Notes: generated by a model not told the origin, from the letters alone. DNA of 64,000 nt from Symbiodinium natans (GCA_905221605.1 CAJNDS010002315.1:175001-239000); one strand, 5' to 3'; numbered from the stretch's first letter, positions 22,325 to 33,747 are shown. Translations and numbers: made by a program.

Positions 22325-22939
22325 TTGTAGGGTTTAGGGTTTAGGGTTTAGGGTTTCGGGTTTAGGGTTTAGGGTTCTTGAGGATTTAGAATGCTTTCGG
22401 GGTGTGGGGCTCAGGGCATTTAAAGTTTAGGCTGTAGGTTATCGACCTGCAGCTGAAGCAACCCTAAACCCCAAAGCCCCGAGACGCCAAGCATGGGTTG
22501 AAGTTCACCCTAAACCCTAAACCCTAAACCCTAAACCCTAAACCCTCCGTGGCTTCAAGGGTTTGGAGCTTGAAAGGTTCCAGCCTTTAAGCTCTCAGGT
22601 CGTAAGGTGTAGGGTGTAGGGTGTGCAGCTCTGAAGGTTTAGGGGTTTAGGGTTTAGGGTTTAGGGTTCGGGGTTTAGGGAACCTAATTCCTAAGTGCCC
22701 TACTAGGAGCCAGTAAGGGAACCCTAAACCCCAAACCCTAAACCCTAAACCCTAAACCCTAAACCCCAAAAAACCCTAAACCCCATGCCCTAAGTACGCA
22801 AAGCCAGAGAGCTCGCTATCACCTAGAAGACTCAGCCAGCCAGAGCCTGTTTAGGGTCTAGGGTTTAGGGTTTAGGGCTTAGGGTTTAGGGTTTAGGGTT
22901 TAGGGTTAGGGTTTAGGGTTTCCGCTGAAACCTCTTGAG

Positions 22940-23018
22940 GCAGCTGGAGGATTGCCTCCGAGATCGCCTCATAACCTCGTACCCGTCGAACTACAAAGCC
23001 AGACAGCTCCACTTCCAG
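22940..23018 (+). CDS. Exon candidate, unknown
   Basis: Acceptor TTGAG; reads QLEDCLRDRLITSYPSNYKA then RQLHFQ; donor is a GC run (GCGCGCGCGC). The 3' end of this exon with its donor is repeated about 150 bases downstream. Confidence 0.5.
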
Positions 23019-23159
23019 GCGCGCGCGCACATGAGGGTTTAGGGTTTAGGGTATTCCGTTTTGGGTTTAGGGTTAACGGTTTCGGGTTTAGGGTTTCAGG
23101 GGTGTTTTGAAACTAGGTATTTAATTCGGGGGTGGGGAATTTAGGTTATCTTTCGAGGC

Positions 23160-23200
23160 TTTTAGACCAGACAGCTCCACTTTCAGGTGCGCACAAGGGG
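23160..23200 (+). pseudogene. Duplicated exon fragment
   Basis: The string reading RQLHFQ and the donor-side GCGC of the exon ending at 23018 recur here with a few substitutions, inside the following intron. Confidence 0.5.
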
Positions 23201-23999
23201 TTTGGGGGGCTGCGGGATGAGGGGTTTAGATTACCAGTTGCCCTAACTTCGGGCAGGTAGCACTTTATGGCACTTTATGGTGTGATTAGGGTTTGGGGTT
23301 TAGGGTTTAGGGTTAAGGTGACTACGGGGTGAGGCGTTCTTGTCTACAGTGGGGACTACCTGAACCTCACGGCAACTTCAACAAGGGGGAGGGGGGAGGG
23401 GTTTGGAATTTAGGGTTGTAAACCCTAAACCCCTAAACCCCAATCCCTCAAACCTTAACCCTCAACCCTCCCCAACCCTAAAAACTAAACCCTGAACTCT
23501 GACTCTAGACCCTAAACTCTAGACCCTGAACCGTTTCTTGTGGGGTGTTTTGAGAGGTTACTAGGGTTTATTAGGGTTTGTGAGGGTTTATTCGGGCTTG
23601 TTCGAGTTTACTAGGGTTTTTTTCGGGTTTATTCGGGTTTACTAGGCTTTATTAGGGTTTAGGGTTTGGGGTACCCAGTTCGATCCTTTGGCCTCAAAGC
23701 TAGCTCTGAGCGTACACCGGGCGCTGCGAATGGTGCTAGTCCGTGCGTGGTACACCCTTTTTGGGTTAAGGGTTTAGGGTTAACCCTAAACCTTAAAACT
23801 CGAACCTCCAAACCCGGGTTTCGGTTTACGGTTCAGAGTTTTAGGTTACTCGGGCTCAAGAATCACCTGAGTGAATCTTCGCCCTGAGACCCAAAGCCCA
23901 AGCATGTACCCCGAGACCCTTTTGTTTAGGGTTTTTAAGGTTTTGTTGAGGAGTTTCAGGTTTTTTTTGTTTCAGGGTCACAGATGGGCAGCCACCCAA

Positions 24000-25142
24000 G
24001 CCCTGTAAGCCCTCACTCCGTCTTCGTCAGCCTCATTGCTCCAAGCATCCAGGGCCTAAACGTCCCGAAGCCCGAAAGCCTCAGTCCCATTTTGTTTGGG
24101 GTATGGGGTGTGGGGTTTAGGGTTTAGGGTTTAGGGTTTGGGGTTTGGGGTTTAGGGTTTAGGGCTCCCTTGCGAACAAGAGAATTCACGAGCGCCACGC
24201 AAGGTCGCGCACGCGGCCGCCTGGCGGCTGTTAAGATCCCTTGACAGTCAGCTTGTAGGGTTTAGACAGGTCTGGTGCCTGCACCCTCGAACGACCCTAA
24301 GACCCTAAAACCCCCAAAATGGCTACACCCTAAACCCTAAACACCAAAGCTCACACCTCAAACCCTAAAACATGGACATGCGAGCTCCCACTTAAGTTGC
24401 ATTTGTCCGTAAGCTACAAACACCGGTAAGCGGAACACAGGGTTTAGGATTTGGGGTTTAGGGTCCAGGGAATCGATGGTTGGGGCTATGTAAAAACTTT
24501 TGTACTTGATCACGCTGCTTTCTATAAGAGTGGGTATGATTTAGTCTCAGGCGCCCCAAACCGAAATCCTGAACCATACACCCTAAACCCTAAGCCCCAA
24601 GTCCCAAACCCTAGACCCGAAGCTCTTAGAGACAACCCCTGAGTAGTTTCTGATCTACGTTGTGGGCCCTATTTAGGTACCCCAAGATATTCAGAACTCT
24701 GTTCTAGTAGAGTCCCCAGAAGGGCTCATAATTCTGATCTACCCCCAAATCTCGAAACACCGCTTTCGGCGCTTAGGGTTTAGCCTTAAGGGCTTGAGGC
24801 TTAGGATGGCCATGCGAGACTATGAAGACACGAACCTTTCCAGGCCAAGACCCAAGACCCTAAACTGTAAACCCTAAACCCTTGATTCTGCAGGGTTTCG
24901 GGTAGGGCCCTAAATTTTGAACCCGAAGGCCCAGAACTCTAAGCCCTAAACCCCAAACTCCAAGCCCTAAGCCCTAGGCTGAAAGTCTTTCGGGGGATCA
25001 AGTCAATTAGGGTTTAGGGTTTAGGGTTTAGGGTTTAGGGTTTAGGGTTTAGGGTTTGGGGTTTAGTGCCCCGCTCCGGCGATCAAGCTCCGAAGTCCCT
25101 GAAGACCGAAGCTGGGTGGTAGGGATTGAGGTTGGGATGTTC
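24000..25142. other. Spacer or intron DNA, little coding signal
   Basis: Mostly worn TTTAGGG units and the inverted-repeat element at 24655. Weak islands near 24020 (FVSLIAPSIQGLNVP) and 24190 are not convincing. Confidence 0.5.
24655..24737. mobile_element. Inverted-repeat element, single copy
   Basis: GATCTACGTTGTGGGCCCTA at the left and AGGGCTCATAATTCTGATCT at the right are imperfect reverse complements. Confidence 0.6.
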
Positions 25143-25228
25143 CCCCTTATACTAACAGTCCTTAGTCGGGATTAGAGTACCCCCTATAATGTAGTCCCCA
25201 TTTGACTGGTATAAGGGGGGGACATCCC
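25143..25228. mobile_element. MITE-like element, family A, copy 3
   Basis: GGGATGTTCCCCCTTATACT on the left, and its reverse complement with a few changes on the right, ending GACATCCC. Confidence 0.85.
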
Positions 25229-25490
25229 AAGTTTTAGGGGTTGAGGATTTTCTTTTGTTTGCTTAAAAACCTCCCAAAAAAACGCAAAAGCATCTTCCTT
25301 CTAAGGCCAAGATGGGGAGTATTCCCTTTATTTGTTGGGTTTTTAAAGCGAATAGTAGTGCATAGGGTTAGGGCCTTTAGGTTTCGGGGTTTTGGGTATT
25401 AGGGTTTGGGTTTGGGGGTTGAGGGGTTAGCGTTGAGGGTTTAGGGTTTAGGGATTTAAGGTTGAGGGTGTAGGGCCGGAGCCGCGAAAG

Positions 25491-25538
25491 CATGAGTGCC
25501 GAGGACTTTCTCTACACGCGCGCATTGACATGGATGTT
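25491..25538 (+). CDS. TPC1: TPC exon: domain I, start of S1
   Basis: Codes for SMSAEDFLYTRALTWM, the first half of S1. The intron would start GAGCCTGGGA (a GA donor), leaving two bases that join the next exon in frame to give ALTWMLILTVFETPSWC, close to the S1 end of TPCs. The ATG at 25492 could be the start, but the reading frame is also compatible with upstream exons. Confidence 0.5.
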
Positions 25539-26218
25539 GAGCCTGGGATGCGGTACAGTAGGGTTTAGGGTTTAGGGTTTAGGGTTTAGGGTTTGGGGTT
25601 TAGAGTTTAGGGTTTAGGGCTGAGGGTTCAGGGTCCAGGGGCTCAAGGTCGGTCCATGGCCCTGCTAGCACGTCAGCGCCGCAGTGGGAGTAGACACGTT
25701 GAGCTTGGGCAGTTTAGGGTTTATGGACCTTAAACCCTAAACCCTAAACCCTTAACCCTAAGCTCTAACCCTGGTTTCTGATTCGGGTCCTCAGCCTCAA
25801 GTTTCCCTAGACTAAGCCCTAGAACCCTAAGCCCCAAACGACAAAACCCTGAGCCCACACCGCAAACCCTGGAGCCCTAAACAAATAGCCGAGCAACGGC
25901 AGCATTCCTCTGACCCTATACCCTACATCGACCACGTTGTATCAAGCGCCGTCCTCCTCCAGTCTTGAAGCCCTTGTTGGGGTTTCAGTGTTTAGGGTTC
26001 AGTTGTTCAGGGTTTAGGGCGAAGACTTAAAGGGTTTCAGTGTTTAGGGTTCATTCCTTTTTTTTAGGGTTTAGGGCGAAGACTTAAAGGGTTTCAGGAT
26101 TTTAGGGTTCAGGGTTCAGGGTTGCGGGGGTTTTGAGTAAGGCTTACTGAGGTTTGGTGCTTTCAGAGTTTTCTGGCATCTAAGGGGCCTAGAGGGAAGG
26201 CGACTCTAGGCCTCAAGC

Positions 26219-26346
26219 CTAAACCCTAAACCCTAAACCCTGAACCCTAAACCCTGAACCCTGAACCCTGAACCCTGAACCCTGAACCCTGAACCCTGAA
26301 CCCTGAACCCTGAACCCTGAACCCTGAACCCTGAACCCTGAACCCT
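26219..26346 (-). repeat. Homogenised CCCTGAA variant array
   Basis: After a few CCCTAAA units, about 14 consecutive CCCTGAA units. Confidence 0.95.
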
Positions 26347-26620
26347 AAGCTTCCCCTAGTCCTAAGCCTTGGATTTCCTACTTACATCCGAGGTCGGGTC
26401 CTGCGTCGTGGCGTTTAGGGTTTGAGGTTTAGGGTGTCGGATTTCGGGGTTGGGGTCGCGAGCCTCCAGAGCATCACCCTAAACCCCGCTTCAACAACAT
26501 TAATTGCCAAACATCCCGAAATCCTTCAAGATCCGTCTTCCTGCGGATTCCCCCCCTTTTTGTCTTCTGCGCCAAGCCAAGAGAGAAGGAGCACTCATGG
26601 TCTGGGGGCACCGGGCTTAT

Positions 26621-26730
26621 CACTTGAAAGTTCATGGGTATTTGTAAGTGAGGATGTAAGTAAGGTAAAACTATGTTGCAACCTCAATCAGGGACTTATA
26701 ACCCTACTTAGCACGGCCCATGAACCTTCG
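26621..26730. mobile_element. MITE-like element, family C
   Basis: ACTTGAAAGTTCATGGGTA at the left and CCCATGAACCTTC at the right, with CCCTACTTA inside the right arm. Confidence 0.82.
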
Positions 26731-26811
26731 CCCCTAAACTAATCCCTAAACCCTAAACGTGGAGTCAGGTACTGATAAAGTAGGGGTCCTGAAAGCCCTG
26801 GCGACGCCCAG

Positions 26812-26861
26812 GATTCTAACCGTGTTTGAGACGCCGTCGTGGTGCGACAATGATAACAGCT
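26812..26861 (+). CDS. TPC1: TPC exon: S1 end with FETPSWC motif
   Basis: After acceptor CCAG the exon reads ILTVFETPSWCDNDNS. The F-E-x-P-x-W-C motif is a hallmark at the end of TPC domain I S1. The GC donor (GCTCGGAAGG) leaves one base that completes Cys with the next exon. Confidence 0.72.
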
Positions 26862-27439
26862 GCTCGGAAGGAAAACTGGAGTAGGTGGGTGGTGAGTTAC
26901 CCTAAACCATAAACCCCAAACCCTTGTGGGATATTCTCAAGAATCCTGCCCTAAATTATCTCAAAAGCAACAAGAATCTGCAAGGGGGGGGTGTAGGTTT
27001 TAGGGTTTAGGGAGCGGAAAATGCTGAAGCCCCAGGCCCCCAGAACCCCCAAACCAAACCCTAGACCCCGAGGGACCGCTGCTTCTTCGTAGGGCGTGGG
27101 GATGTTTTTGAATGATCTACGAATTTTTGAATCATTCTTACAGGCTAAACCTTAACCCTAATCCCTAAACCCTTCCCTACTAGCCAACAAGTAAGCACAA
27201 CACACCCTCAGCCCTAGAACCCTAAACCCTCACCCTCAAAGCCCAGGTGGGCATGCAAACGTGGCACCCTTGTTAACACGATGTTCACACCTTGAAGCCC
27301 GAAACCCTGAACCTGAAGCCCTAAACCTTGAAACCCTAACCCTTGCAGCCCTAAACCTTGAAACCTTAAACCCTAAACCCTAAACCCTAAACCCTAAACC
27401 CTAAACCCTAAACCCTAAACCGCCCTTGGCACTTCGAAG

Positions 27440-27484
27440 GTTTCTTCCGTTGGATCAGCGCAGAGGAGCGCTGCTATATCGAAG
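27440..27484 (+). CDS. TPC1: TPC exon: S1-S2 luminal loop, part 1
   Basis: Reads FFRWISAEERCYIE in the phase set by both neighbours. Donor is GCGGCCATGG. The paired cysteines suit a luminal loop. Confidence 0.62.
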
Positions 27485-27813
27485 GCGGCCATGGGGGTTG
27501 ATGGGGTTTAGGGTTTAGGGTTTAGGGTTTAGGGTTTAGGGTCTCGGGGTTTCGGCCTTAGGGTCTAGGGTTTAGGGCTTCGGGTTTTCGAAGGCATCAG
27601 GGATCCAATTTGTTCTTTCGGACGATTTCAGTGGTTCCGACTTAGGGCTGGCTTACGCCTGATGGAGGGCCCGGCACACCAAATGAACCCAACTAGGTGA
27701 GGAGTTTGTGGCCCTCTAAACCCTAAACCCTGAACCCTCAACCCTGAACCCTAAACCCTAAACCCTGCAGCAGGTATCATTTCTTTTTTTTTGGTCCTGT
27801 GTTGCGGTGCCAG

Positions 27814-27866
27814 GCGTGCCGAACAGCAACATCTTGCTCTCCAACGTGCCGTACATCCCACCCGGG
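27814..27866 (+). CDS. TPC1: TPC exon: S1-S2 loop, part 2
   Basis: Reads GVPNSNILLSNVPYIPPG in phase after the previous exon; the G-x-P-x-(L)-P-P element before S2 is usual in TPCs. The 3' border (before GCGGGG) is chosen for phase 0 into the S2 exon. Confidence 0.62.
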
Positions 27867-27911
27867 GCGGGGTTTCCCGGAGGGGCGCCGGGGGTGGTTT
27901 AGAGTTTAGGG

Positions 27912-27994
27912 CTACTTGAAGGTTCATGAACTAGGGTAAAAGAAAAGAAGCTATTATAAGGTGCTTCTACCTACCCATGAACCTGTAAGTAAGG
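27912..27994. mobile_element. MITE-like element, family C
   Basis: ACTTGAAGGTTCATGAA answered by CTACCCATGAACCTGTAAGT. Confidence 0.78.
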
Positions 27995-28227
27995 TTTAGC
28001 GTTTGGGGTGGGGTTGGGGCTATAAGGCGGTTCTAGATACCCTTCCTAAATCCTACAATCCCTAAACTCTTCTGCGCAGCCAAAATACGGCTTTCTGGAG
28101 ACCCGAGGAAGTGCTGCGAGCCAAGGGTTTAGGGTTTAGGGTTTAGGGTTTAGGGTTTAGGGTTTAGAGGCTCAGGAAAGTTCCCGTTTTAGCATTTAGG
28201 GTTCAGGCTTCAGATGTGGGGCTTGTG

Positions 28228-28334
28228 AGCCCTAAACCCTAAACCCTAAACCCTAAACCCTAAACCCTAAACCCTAAACCCTAAACCCTAAACCCTAAAC
28301 CCTAAACCCTAAACCCTAAACCCTAAACCCTAAA
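28228..28334 (-). repeat. Pure CCCTAAA array
   Basis: About 15 perfect units in the intron upstream of domain I S2. Confidence 0.97.
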
Positions 28335-28664
28335 CCTATAGGGCACTCTAACACAAACACCATGGCGCCTTTGACAGTCTTTGCGTGGCTCTGCAGCCAA
28401 CAAGCTCCCGTGCTGCGTTTTTCTCAAGCCCCTACACCCCTACACCCCTGAACCCCCTACGCCCCTACACCCCTGGACCCCTAAACCCCTAAACCTCTGA
28501 ATTCCTGAACCCCTACCCCGTGAACCCTAAACCCTAAATTCCCGAACCCCCTAAACGGTAAACCCTAAATTCCCGAACCCCCTAAACCCTAGACCCTAAA
28601 CCCTAAACCCCTAAACCCCAAACCCTAAGCCCTAAACCCCAGCCGCTAAGCCGTAGACGAGCAG

Positions 28665-28736
28665 GTCGGTCTCATTGCTGAGACGGTGATCCTTTTCGTC
28701 ATCGCCCGGAAACTCCTACTGGAAAGGGCGCTTCAG
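28665..28736 (+). CDS. TPC1: TPC exon: domain I S2
   Basis: Acceptor GCAG, then VGLIAETVILFVIARKLLL followed by ERALQ: a hydrophobic helix with an acidic residue in its first third, as in TPC S2. Donor GCAGCGTGGC, phase 0. Confidence 0.7.
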
Positions 28737-28758
28737 GCAGCGTGGCTTTAGGGGACGA

Positions 28759-28852
28759 ATAGGGCTTAGGGCTTAGGGCTTAGGGCTTAGGGCTTAGGGC
28801 TTAGGGCTTAGGGCTTAGGGCTTAGGGCTTAGGGCTTAGGGTTTAGGGTTAG
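28759..28852 (+). repeat. Homogenised GGGCTTA variant array
   Basis: About 12 GGGCTTA units begin some 20 bases after the S2 exon. Confidence 0.95.
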
Positions 28853-28870
28853 GGTTACCACAGCACGCAG

Positions 28871-28900
28871 GGTCCGCCGAACGGGAGGTACAAAGAGCTG
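28871..28900 (+). CDS. TPC1: TPC micro-exon: S2-S3 loop
   Basis: Thirty bases between GCAG and a GC donor, reading GPPNGRYKEL, phase 0 at both ends. Confidence 0.55.
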
Positions 28901-29218
28901 GCAGGGTGCTTTCCGGGTCTTGAACCTTAAAGAACAGATGACACTGACAGATCCCAATTGGCTGTGGGCCAAAAGTATTTGCTTGCAACCGTGGTCGGTT
29001 CTTCGCACCCAGCCTGGTCAAAAGCCACAAGGTTTAGGGTTCAGGGTTTAAACCCTTAAACCCTAAACCCTAAACCGTTTAGAGTTGATGGTGGCCCTTC
29101 AAGCCTGAAGCAACTTTAAACTCTAATCCCTAAACGCCTCAAGCAAGGTTTAGGGTTCAGGGGAGGGTGGCCCTTCAAGCCTTACGCTCCCTAAGACCAA
29201 AGCTGCAAATACACGCAG

Positions 29219-29310
29219 GTGCGCTACTTCAAGCCGATCGGGGTGGAATACCACAGCATGTGGGTCATCCGATTCGGCCTGGTGATGTGCATCTGGAAAT
29301 TGTTAGACAT
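29219..29310 (+). CDS. TPC1: TPC exon: domain I S3
   Basis: Acceptor CGCAG; reads VRYFKPIGVEYHSMWVIRF then GLVMCIWKLLD, a membrane helix ending in Asp as in S3. Donor GCGGCTGGGC leaves two bases. Confidence 0.7.
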
Positions 29311-29740
29311 GCGGCTGGGCTTCAGAGCCCAGGTGATTGGAGTCCTTGTGCGTTCAAAGTTTCGGGGCTAACCTCTACACTATAAGCCTTAGTTCCAACC
29401 TGAAACCCTAAACTCTATGTGCGTAGGGCGTAAGGGAACCGATATTATAACTTTAGTTAGGGTGTTTATAACCCTGCGGCCCTGTGTGTAACTCTTCAAG
29501 TTGGTTTCTGAATTCCCAGAGGATTTCCTTACCGGTCTGAGGGGTAGGGACTATTAGGGTTGGGGTTTAGGCTTCTTTAGGATTGTCTGAGCCTTTCATT
29601 GTTTTGGTATTTCAAGTTTGCAATTCAAGAGTTCGTACTTCAGCATATTCTGAATGTTAAACCCTAAACCCTAAACCCTAAACCCTAAACCCTAAACCCT
29701 AAACCCCAAACCCTAAACCCTAAACCCTGAACCGCATCAG

Positions 29741-29783
29741 AGTCGCCCCTTGCCACAGACTCAGTCCCGAAGGCCTTGGTTCC
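29741..29783 (+). CDS. TPC1: TPC exon: S3-S4 loop
   Basis: Reads VAPCHRLSPEGLGS in the phase left by S3. An L-S-P element lies before S4 in plant TPC1 too. The donor is uncertain: GCCTTGGTTC at 29773 or GT at 29784; the second gives phase 0 into S4. Confidence 0.5.
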
Positions 29784-29999
29784 GTCAGGGTTTACAGAAG
29801 CTTAGATCCCGATGACCCCCTGGCTCTTAGTAGGGTTTTGGGTTTTGGGGTTAGGGTTTAGGGTTCAGGGTTTAGGGTTTAGGGCTTAGGGTTTAGGGTT
29901 TATGGTTTAGGGGGGATGAGGCTATGTATGGTTCAGCGTCGGGCGTCCTGGGCCCCCCCCCCCCCCCACCCCCCCCCCCCAGTCACTCTACGGTCCCTA

Positions 30000-30410
30000 A
30001 TAAACCCTAAACCTAAAACCCTAAACCCCCTAAAAACCCTAAACCCGAAACCCTAAAACCCTAAAACCCTAAAAACCTTAAGTCTTAAACCCTAAAGCCC
30101 TAAACCCTAAAACCCTGAACCCTAAACCTAACCCTAAAACCAACCCCCAACACACCACAGGGGGGGGGGGGAATCATCTTAGTACCCCATCCGCGGGAAA
30201 ACCCTAAACCCTAAAAAAACCTAAACCCTAAACCCTAAACCCTAAACCCTAAACCTAAACCCTAAAACTAAACCCTAAACCCTAAAACCCTAAACCCTAA
30301 ACCCTAAACCCTAAAACCCTAAAAACCCTAAAACCCTAAACCCTCAAACCCTCAAACCTAAACCCTAAACCCTAAACCCTAAAAACCCTAAAACCAACCC
30401 CAACCACACC
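30000..30410 (-). repeat. CCCTAAA-rich region with two similar halves
   Basis: The block ending '...ACACCACAGGGGGGGG..TATCATCTTAGTACCC' occurs twice (about 30150-30190 and 30400-30443), so a segment of about 250 bases is tandemly duplicated. Confidence 0.85.
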
Positions 30411-30439
30411 ACAGGGGGGGGGGGGTATCATCTTAGTAC

Positions 30440-30445
<6 letters not shown>

Positions 30446-30477
<32 letters not shown>

Positions 30478-30548
30478 GGGGGGAGGGGGGGAGGGGGGAG
30501 GGAGGGGGGGGGAGGGGGAGGGGGGAGGGGGGGGAGGGGGGGGGGGGC
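30446..30548 (+). repeat. G-rich tract of about 100 bases
   Basis: Almost pure G with single A's; could form quadruplexes. Confidence 0.96.
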
Positions 30549-30651
30549 CTGCCGGGACTGAACCATATCGACCCTTGAAGGGCCTACTTAGGGCCCTCAT
30601 TTCCTCATTCCCTACTAAGAACCAGCCAGATGATGTTTGCAGCGTCCAGGG

Positions 30652-30712
30652 TTTAAAGAGCGACAGAAGGCAGAAAATGAGGTCTCCAACTTACGGAGTG
30701 TTTTTTTGAGTC
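30652..30712 (+). other. Exon-like island in TPC intron
   Basis: Reads FKERQKAENEVSNLRSVF after GTCCAG. It lies between the S3-S4 loop and S4 exons and does not fit the channel phase, so it is not placed in the gene. Confidence 0.3.
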
Positions 30713-31069
30713 CTTGGGCGTTTAGGTTTAGGGATCACTAGTTCCTGCAATGTTTGCAGCAGAAACCTCAAGCCAAACCCCGAACCTACGCAACTCTCCA
30801 TGAGGGTTTTTGCTTGGGGCACCCTGATTTTTTCATAACAGTGGTCGAAATGATGGTGTTCTGTATTGCCCAAAATCCTCCCTGCCCAAAATAGGCCCAA
30901 AGCATGTGTCATCGAATCTGAACTCCGACGCCTCCTGTGAACCCTGAGTTCTAAATAAACCTTAAACCTAAACTTGAAACCCCTACGCCCTAAACCCCAA
31001 ACCCTAAGCCCTAAACTCTAAACCCTTTTTCCTGAGCTGCAACAAGACATTCTAAACTCGGCGCAACAG

Positions 31070-31123
31070 AGATTCAGGATTGCTTTCGGACTTTTCCGGC
31101 TGAAGTTTCGAACCTCCTTCGTC
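31070..31123 (+). CDS. TPC1: TPC exon: domain I S4
   Basis: Reads RFRIAFGLFRLKFRTSFV, basic residues spaced along a hydrophobic helix; 'RIA' recalls LRIAPYVR in plant TPC1. Donor GCCCCCTGGC, phase 0. Confidence 0.62.
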
Positions 31124-31748
31124 GCCCCCTGGCGGAAGAGCGTTTAGGGCCGAGGACGGTCAAGGGTTTCGGAGCCCGAAAGGCCGTATTTCTGAACCCT
31201 GTGCCCCCAAAACCCCTACACCCTAAACCCTAAACCCTAAACCCTAAACCCTAAACCCTAAAACCAGACCGTAAACCCCAAACCTTGAACCCCGAATCCT
31301 TAAACTAGACATAGAGCGGCCCTGGATTCCTAAACCCCTTGCCCCTACTAAAGGACTTCGGGGATCCTAAACCCTACGTAAACCCTAAACCCTAAACCCT
31401 AAACCCTAAACCCTAACCCAAGTCCTTAACCCTAAGCCTTCCGATGAGAAACCCACAAGCCTTTGACTCTGTGAATCCACAACGCCCTGTGACCTTACAC
31501 CCTAAACCCTAAACCCTAAACCCTAAACCCTAAACCCTAAACCCTAAACCCGACTGGACAGTGCTGATGCAGGATCATTTCTTTGTGCATTCGCGTGGCA
31601 ATTTTAGGGGTTGGGGGTTCGGGTTTACCTACTGGGCTTTGGAGTACTATACTTTACTACTTTTTTTGGTTATGGGTTCCTATTATAGCTACTTACACCT
31701 ACAAAGTATATACTTTTTTTCCAGGGTTTACTCCAGAGTAGGGTCTAA

Positions 31749-31862
31749 GCGTAGTTTCGTGGGCCCTTAATGTATGGTCCCTTACCCTGTTTAAAGGGTT
31801 CTGATGTGTTTTCGGGCATATAAGGGGTCCCCCCAATTAAGTGGCCCAAACTAAGGGACCAT
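31749..31862. mobile_element. MITE-like element, family F, copy 2
   Basis: GGGCCCTTAATGTATGGTCC at the left; ACTAAGGGACCATG at the right; ATATAAGGGGTCCCC in the core. Confidence 0.82.
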
Positions 31863-32369
31863 GAAAGTACCCTACGAGTTTAGGGCTTAGGGGCTTAGGT
31901 TTCAGGATTCGATGCATTCGCACTGTAAGTGCTCTCATGGAGCAGTTGAGTTTGAGAACCATACGGTCTGTGCAAGTGCTGTTTTGGGGCTTAGAGGGTT
32001 CATGTTGGGCACATGCAGGGGTTCCATAGGGGCTTCGTGGTCCTTATGCTTAGTGGTCCTTATCTACGACCCGGCGTATACCGGGGTCACAGACATAGGC
32101 TTTCGTTACTTGGCTGAATCGTAAACCCTAAGACCCAAAGCCCTGGCAGGCCTAAACAACCTCATTGGCCTGAAAGCCTCAAACAAACCGGGACAGCTCT
32201 TTGAATCCCTTGAACATCCCTAACCGAATCGCTGCTCTAGAACTGTTAACCCAAAACCCAAAACCCGCCCTAAACCCTAGTTTAATATTCTGCAGTCGTG
32301 GCAACCCTTGTTCTACACCTAGTCATGGGGCAATAAGCGGTGGTACAGGGTTAGGGTGGTAGGTTTATT

Positions 32370-32503
32370 AGGTTTTGTCGGGTTACGGCGTGGATTTTGC
32401 CAATGCCGGCGTGTATTCCGAGCCCGGTCAAAGCAACGAACATGCATTCGCAGCCGTGGCTGCTTTCCCCGACCCTGTCGAGTTCCATAAGACTTCCATA
32501 GCC
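32370..32503 (+). other. Exon-like island in TPC intron
   Basis: An open frame ending in a stop reads GYGVDFANAGVYSEPGQSNE and on through AFAAVAAFPDPVEFHK. It sits between S4 and the S4-S5 linker, where the channel needs nothing. Confidence 0.3.
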
Positions 32504-32673
32504 TAAAGACCCAAAGCCTTTGCCTCAAGCAGAACTCTAAACGCCTTGAACCCCAAACCCTAAGTACAATTTCAACCCTAAACCCTCAACCCTCAACCAT
32601 AAACCTTAAGCCCTAAACTCTAAACCCTTAACCCTAAACTCCATTCGAATTATTCAGGCCCCCTCAAACCTAG

Positions 32674-32710
32674 GCTCGGACCGGCTTTTTGGTGATGCTT
32701 CCCTCCGTAC
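32674..32710 (+). CDS. TPC1: TPC exon: S4-S5 linker, part 1
   Basis: Phase 0 after S4 gives ARTGFLVMLPSV, then one spare C that completes Arg with the next exon. A second open frame (SDRLFGDASLRTPAGPLRDL) exists but does not fit the phase. Confidence 0.5.
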
Positions 32711-33321
32711 GCCGGCTGGGCCACTGCGCGACCTGGCCAGGGCTTTTTGCTTTTGTGCCTTTTTAAGGGTAGGGTTTGGGGTTTAGGGTTTGGGGTTTAG
32801 GGTTTAGGGGCTAGGGTTAAGGGGGTTTAGGGCTTCGGGTTTAGGGATTAGACTTTGGAGGGGTTCTTGAAGGTAGTAATATAGGTTCGGTTACATCTAA
32901 CCCACGTATTAACTCTACCTATAGCCAGCCGTGTACCTTCAAGTTTAGGGGTTCAGGGTTTGAGGGTTTAAGAGCTGTGAGTGTTAGGTGGTTTTAGGGG
33001 TTTGAGGGTTTAGGGGGTTTGGGGTGAGGGGTTTAGCAGGTTTAGGAGCATTGGCAGGTCTAGGGGGTTGAGGGGTTTAGGGTGTTTAGAGTTTGAGGGT
33101 CTAGGGGGTTTTAGGGGTTTGGGGGGGTAGGGTTTTAGGGGGTTAGGGTTTAGGGGGTTTCGGCTTTAGCGGTTTAGGGTCTGATGGTTTAAGCTGTTTA
33201 GGGTTTGAGGGTTCAGGCCAGGGTGTAGGGTACAAGGGGTTTACGGTTCAAGGGGTTTGTGCTTAGGCTGAAAGGGGTTTAGGGTTTTCGGGTTCCAGAG
33301 GATTTACAGAGTCTAGCATAG

Positions 33322-33350
33322 GCTGTCTTTTGTTCCGCGGAATGTTTTGG
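33322..33350 (+). CDS. TPC1: TPC micro-exon: S4-S5 linker, part 2
   Basis: Reads (R)CLLFRGMFW in the phase left by the previous exon. Donor GCTCGGCGTG, phase 0. Confidence 0.48.
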
Positions 33351-33494
33351 GCTCGGCGTGTTGTGGAGGGGGGGGGGGGCCGACAAGGATGCTTCGGGGA
33401 GCTACCCTAAACCCTGAACCCCTGAACCCCAGAACCTTCTACCCTGAGCCGCTACTGCCCTAAAAGCCCGATCCTTGAAGGCTCCGTAGTTCTA

Positions 33495-33592
33495 AGTGGG
33501 GATATAAGTACCTGAATTGTGGAATTCAGGTTCATAAATTAGGTTAGAAACCACGCCTACAAGTACCCCTGAACTTTCAACTAGGCCCATGA
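33495..33592. mobile_element. MITE-like element, family C, worn
   Basis: The right arm CTGAACTTTCAACTAGGCCC and internal GGTTAGAAACC are recognisable. Confidence 0.5.
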
Positions 33593-33747
33593 ATCCGGAA
33601 TGCGGAGCCTGCGGAGTAGGAGGGGAGGAGCAGGTACTGGAAAATGCATGGCAGTTGTGGCTGTCGGCCCGAAACCTTTTCACCCTATAGGTTTAGGGGT
33701 TTAGGGTTTGTAGACCCCAATGCCAGAAGCCCCGAACATGCTCAAAG

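Noticed and set aside
30372-30709. Poly-Pro / poly-Gly ORFs on both strands
   Set aside because: They are the two readings of a pure G tract.
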